From: Corynebacterium suranareeae
GTDB lineage: Bacteria > Actinomycetota > Actinomycetes > Mycobacteriales > Mycobacteriaceae
NCBI RefSeq assembly: GCF_002355155.1
Contig: NZ_AP017369.1
Coordinates: forward strand, 1,922,001-1,986,000
Direction: 5' to 3'
Length of the DNA stretch: 64,000 bases
Position numbers and translations under genes: made by a program. Under the pieces are notes generated by a model. The model worked only from the letters and a program-made list of their open reading frames with translations, was not told the origin of the DNA and searched no databases. Positions within the stretch are counted from its first letter, which is position 1, and each line of letters begins with the position of its first letter. Of this stretch, positions 60,445-64,000 are shown piece by piece.

Positions 60445-62211
60445 ATGTCTGACACCACAGACAACAACGACCCAGCTACCTCACTTACAGTCGATAAAGT
60501 CGCGCCCGATACTTCTTCCTCTAGCAGCACCGCTGTGCAACCTAAGAAGAAATTCACCATCATTAAGCAAGTGAACATGATTGCGCGTACCGCTATTGAT
60601 GACTGCATTAATCGACTAGGCCCAGATGTTGTCACCATGTCCAGCGAAGACATTGCTGACCGGGTGGTCAACTCCATTAACGTTGCTATTGCCAAGGAAA
60701 ACGCACGCGCACAAGACGCCAAGGCTGCAGTGCGCTACACACCTATCTTTAAACTCGATTTCTCCCACGTCGCCGTGCTCATGCGCAGACTGCATGTGAT
60801 TATCAATATCGCACCATCCCATAACTCTGACCCCGACAGCGATATGTTGGCTATTTACGACCCCAACCCCGCGAGTGAGCATTATGGGATCTATCGCACC
60901 TCAGAGGCTGAAATACGCCGCGTAGCGCGTGAATACTGCCCTGACCTCACCTCAGCGCAGTTTAGGGAATTGCTCATGGCTCTCTCCGATGCAGCGCCAC
61001 GTAAAGTGCGCCACAAACAACGTGATTTGATTCCTGTGAAAAACGGCATCTTCAACTACTCAACCAAGCAACTAGAACCTTTTTCTCAAGAGTTTGTCTT
61101 TCTTGCTAAATCTGCCGTGAACTACAACCCAGCAGCAACCAACCCTGTCATTGTCCATCCCCAGGACGGCTCTGTCTGGGATGTTGAATCATGGATGAAC
61201 GATCTCTCTGATGATGAAGAGGTTGTCAACCTACTCTGGGAGATTATCGGCGCTATCGTGCGACCCTATGTGTCCTGGAATAAATCTGCCTGGTTCTATT
61301 CTGAGGCAGGAAACAACGGTAAAGGCACCTTGGTTGAGCTCATGCGCAACATTTTGGGTGCAGAAGCCTATACCAGCATTCAGCTCTCGGACTTCTCCAA
61401 AGAGTTCCATCTTGAATCATTGACGCGTGCGCAAGCAATTCTTGTTGATGAGAACGATGTCGGCGCATTCTTGGAAAAGTCTGCGAACCTTAAAGCCATT
61501 GTCACCAATGACGTCATCTCCATTAACCGCAAGCACAAGACCATGCTCAGCTATCAGTTTTACGGCTTTATGGTGCAGTGTATTAACGGTTTCCCCAAGG
61601 TCAAAGACCAGTCTGAGTCATTTTTCAGGCGCCAACTCTTTGTCCCTTTTGAGAAAAGCTTCACCGGTGCCGAGCGCAAGTACATCAAAGACGACTACAT
61701 GTCGCGTACAGATGTACTCGAATATGTTCTCCACCGCGTGCTGCATATGGACTACGACAATCTCTCCACCCCTGCAGCAGCTCTGGCTGTGCTCGATGAA
61801 TACAAAGAATTTGTCGATCCTGTACGTGCATTCTGGAATGAATTCAATGATCAATTTGTCTGGGATCTGCTGCCACTGCAATTTCTCTACGAGTTTTATC
61901 GCAAGTGGTTTGACCGCGACAGTCCATCCGGGTCTGTACTCGGTAAACGCAGCTTCATTCAGAAAATCACGACCATCGCTGTTGATAGCGGTGAGTGGGA
62001 GTATCCACTCACCGCACAGCGTCCCGGTGGCGATATGGCTGTTCCTGAGCCATTAGTCATTGATTACGACCTCACCGAGTGGCAAAACGCCCTGGTCGAT
62101 AAACGACACCCAAACAAGGGCATTCCACTGCCACTCAAGGCTAATTATCGAGGGTTGCTGCGCAAACAACCAGCTGCTCCCGCCGCCTCTCCTGCACCAA
62201 CCACCCCTTAA
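60445..62211 (+). CDS. SF3/D5-type replicative helicase (phage/plasmid primase family), 588 aa
   Basis: Start at 60445 behind AAAGGATG. Walker A GNNGKGT (about residues 288-294), an acidic ILVDEND box as Walker B, then QCINGFPKVKD (about 377) and RRQLFVPF (about 396): the motif order of the P4/D5 family of phage and plasmid primase-helicases. The N-terminal 200 residues lack an obvious primase zinc finger or TOPRIM, so a separate primase may exist elsewhere. Pro/Ala-rich C-terminus. 22 bp before the polymerase gene; probably cotranscribed. Confidence 0.85.
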   Translation: MSDTTDNNDPATSLTVDKVAPDTSSSSSTAVQPKKKFTIIKQVNMIARTAIDDCINRLGPDVVTMSSEDIADRVVNSINVAIAKENARAQDAKAAVRYTPIFKLDFSHVAVLMRRLHVIINIAPSHNSDPDSDMLAIYDPNPASEHYGIYRTSEAEIRRVAREYCPDLTSAQFRELLMALSDAAPRKVRHKQRDLIPVKNGIFNYSTKQLEPFSQEFVFLAKSAVNYNPAATNPVIVHPQDGSVWDVESWMNDLSDDEEVVNLLWEIIGAIVRPYVSWNKSAWFYSEAGNNGKGTLVELMRNILGAEAYTSIQLSDFSKEFHLESLTRAQAILVDENDVGAFLEKSANLKAIVTNDVISINRKHKTMLSYQFYGFMVQCINGFPKVKDQSESFFRRQLFVPFEKSFTGAERKYIKDDYMSRTDVLEYVLHRVLHMDYDNLSTPAAALAVLDEYKEFVDPVRAFWNEFNDQFVWDLLPLQFLYEFYRKWFDRDSPSGSVLGKRSFIQKITTIAVDSGEWEYPLTAQRPGGDMAVPEPLVIDYDLTEWQNALVDKRHPNKGIPLPLKANYRGLLRKQPAAPAASPAPTTP

Positions 62212-62233
62212 CAACCACAAGAAAGCAACCATT

Positions 62234-64000
62234 ATGTCCGCACCAACCATCTACCCCGGCACCAAAGCATCTATTGACACCATCACCATGGGTGATGCCC
62301 GAATCGTCTATTTCGATATTGAGTCACTCCACAATATTTTCACTGTAGCAACCTATGACTCCCTGACTCACCACGTCGATTTCTTTTATCTACTCGATCA
62401 CGACACCAGCCCGCAGGTCACAGTACTGCCACACTCAATGGATTATTTCGACCAGACCCGCAGCGATGCTGTCATGACCGCCATTGTTAATCAAAACCCA
62501 GCGTTCGCAGAAATTAAAGGTTCACCCATCACCACTGCTGATGTGAGCTTGCACAATCTGGGTGACACCAACGCCAATCGACGCTGGCAGTCTAATGTCC
62601 TGCTGGCACGACTACTCGGTGGAATTAACGAACGCGGTCACATCTCCACCAATCATTACGGTAATGATCTTGCTCGACAGTTTGCTGAAGCAACCCTGGT
62701 CACCCGTGATTTCGATGCCGATTATGACCCCACAACAGCGCACCCTTTTATCGCCGGTTTCAACTCGATCAACTATGACACCTCCCTGATCAGCCTGTAC
62801 TTCGCGCTGTTGACCTCGAATATCGGAAGCACACAGACGTATTTCCCGGTGATCACCGCACAGGAGCTTCGTGCGCATAACGACAAACTCTTTAGCCCTG
62901 AGTTCATCAAAAACATGCCGAAGTATCTCTGGGATCGCAACAACGGCGCTGGCTATGAATCCGCCTCGTATTATCGCAACACCATGCTCAAATCGGGTCG
63001 CCACATTGATATTCAACGACTCAATGAAAAGCAGCTCTTTGTCGGACTCAAGCGCCTGCTTGGTCTACTCGGCCACCAAATTCTTGAATCGGATCGTCTC
63101 TCTGGCGATGATGCCCATGTAGACACTAACGAAGACGTACTCGATCTCATTGCCTACAACGTCTCAGATGTGGTGGGCACCAGACTGCTTGCTGAAGACC
63201 CGGTGTATTCCGGCTCATTCGACCTACGGGCAGGACTTCTCAGCACCTACCCTGAGACTATCTTTGATCATGATGGAACCTTCCGTCAGCCATCCACGCA
63301 GATGCATAAAGATCGCCTGACGATTAATACCTCATCTGCACAGTTCGCAGCACGTATTTTGGCGCCTTATCGTCCACTGCGTGATGTCCCAGATGCTATT
63401 GGTGACATGCCAGTGGTGTCCTACCTCTATCCTGACGCAGCTGTAGCTCAAGCAACAGGTCAAAAGCAGGTCAACGTGCTAGACGAATCGAAGAAGTTCT
63501 TCTATGACAACATCACTGACCCAGCAGCGCGTGCCGCCTTTGATGAAGTGTTTGCTTTTTACGCAGACATTGAGGGGCGCAACTTCAACAGTAACAATGA
63601 GGCTATTGATACTCAGATCAACCAGCTACGAGCGTATCTCAACCGGGTTGTCCCATTCGACGCAGCAGGGCACGCGCTCTATGATGTGCGCACCCGTTTT
63701 GAGCAGATCTTCCCCAAGAATCTCAGTTACATCAATGATGCAGCTGATATGACCCCCCGTGCGGTATCGAACTTTGATGATCTGGTCGCACTCTTCGATG
63801 ATATTCGCGGTGTGCTTGATCGAGGCTTAGAGATCTCATCCCCGAATCATCATGAGATGGTCGATACTATGCGCAAGCAGCTGCACTATGTGCAGGCGTT
63901 TTATCGTGCCTGGGGACCTATCCAGCGCCGCTTTAATGATGCAGGCCCAGCGGTGACTCAGCCACAGCTCACAGTGATCTACCCACCGCTAACCCCTGCA
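62234..64000 (+). CDS. DNA polymerase with DEDDy exonuclease, N-terminal part
   Basis: Open to the window end; 589 residues visible. YFDIESLHN (Asp28, Glu30) is exo motif I, FNSINYD (Asp182) exo II and YNVSD (Tyr308, Asp312) exo III, the set of family-B-type 3'-5' proofreading domains. The polymerase domain itself would lie mainly beyond 64000. The following region (residues 400-589) is helical. GAAAG ribosome binding site. Together with the helicase and iterons it makes the replication module. Confidence 0.82.
   Translation, partial: MSAPTIYPGTKASIDTITMGDARIVYFDIESLHNIFTVATYDSLTHHVDFFYLLDHDTSPQVTVLPHSMDYFDQTRSDAVMTAIVNQNPAFAEIKGSPITTADVSLHNLGDTNANRRWQSNVLLARLLGGINERGHISTNHYGNDLARQFAEATLVTRDFDADYDPTTAHPFIAGFNSINYDTSLISLYFALLTSNIGSTQTYFPVITAQELRAHNDKLFSPEFIKNMPKYLWDRNNGAGYESASYYRNTMLKSGRHIDIQRLNEKQLFVGLKRLLGLLGHQILESDRLSGDDAHVDTNEDVLDLIAYNVSDVVGTRLLAEDPVYSGSFDLRAGLLSTYPETIFDHDGTFRQPSTQMHKDRLTINTSSAQFAARILAPYRPLRDVPDAIGDMPVVSYLYPDAAVAQATGQKQVNVLDESKKFFYDNITDPAARAAFDEVFAFYADIEGRNFNSNNEAIDTQINQLRAYLNRVVPFDAAGHALYDVRTRFEQIFPKNLSYINDAADMTPRAVSNFDDLVALFDDIRGVLDRGLEISSPNHHEMVDTMRKQLHYVQAFYRAWGPIQRRFNDAGPAVTQPQLTVIYPPLTPA

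Noticed and set aside
1..64000. tRNA, rRNA, insertion sequences or a CRISPR-Cas locus
   Set aside because: I looked for cloverleaf ends, transposase motifs, terminal repeats and repeat-spacer arrays and saw none I could support.

Overview
The window looks like part of a large extrachromosomal element (megaplasmid or phage-plasmid) of a Corynebacterium-like actinobacterium. Supporting signs are roughly 50% GC, A/G-rich GAAAGGA-type ribosome binding sites, secreted proteins with Ala-x-Ala signal peptides and many short hypothetical genes. There are no rRNA, tRNA or housekeeping genes, but there are a resolvase, an iteron array, an SF3 helicase and a DNA polymerase. The genus is an inference from overall style; no gene proves it. 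No virion structural gene is recognisable in the 64 kb.

Layout. 0-0.84 kb: end of an acidic hypothetical gene. 0.9-6.9 kb (minus): three secreted collagen-like surface proteins sharing modular repeats. 7.0-10.2 kb: small hypothetical genes, a GIY-YIG nuclease-domain protein and two membrane proteins. 10.2-12.7 kb (minus): a small zinc-ribbon protein and a three-gene operon (HEPN-like protein, zinc-ribbon protein, membrane-anchored protein), a plausible defence module. 12.8-22.3 kb: a SLOG-fold protein, two ATP-grasp-like proteins, three tandem paralogues, a secreted Ig-like protein and a lipoprotein. 22.4-34.5 kb: a dense same-strand block of hypothetical genes, nine of which carry a shared repeat of the form LPxxLxLAxHPxYGRVxVS. 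34.6-38.5 kb: a flotillin (SPFH) protein and hypotheticals, including a broken paralogue. 38.8-40.8 kb: two secreted trypsin-like proteases. 41-43.5 kb: serine resolvase, a basic protein with an early stop codon, a dual-specificity phosphatase. 43.7-48.9 kb: two secreted-protein/lipoprotein pairs with paralogous lipoproteins, and a FadR-type regulator. 49-51.3 kb (minus): a zinc-ribbon protein and a Fic protein. 51.3-54.6 kb: no genes, but an AT-rich array of a 14-bp motif followed by a palindrome-rich stretch. 54.7-58.8 kb: secreted coiled-coil protein, RecJ-like DHH phosphoesterase, a hypothetical. 58.8-64 kb: a small structured RNA, an iteron array (candidate origin), an SF3/D5-type helicase and the start of a DNA polymerase with a DEDDy exonuclease.

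The most striking unexplained feature is a family of 14 short hairpin elements between 7.1 and 47.2 kb, always on the plus strand and just upstream of accessory genes. Each is an 8-bp helix (often with one bulged base) capped by a 3-4 nt loop and followed immediately by CGG. The helix is held by compensatory changes: AACG/CGTT, AATG/CATT, AGTG/CACT, ACAT/ATGT and others pair in different copies. A second helix usually follows, and in some copies its 3' arm covers or abuts the ribosome binding site. This suggests a cis-acting RNA regulator of one regulon (SLOG, ATP-grasp, phosphatase, protease and hypothetical operons). It is absent from the replication and minus-strand genes.

Functionally, the right end carries replication and recombination (iterons, helicase, polymerase, RecJ-like enzyme; the resolvase at 41.8 kb would resolve multimers). 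The rest is an accessory cargo of surface and secreted proteins and uncharacterised cytoplasmic proteins under shared leader control.
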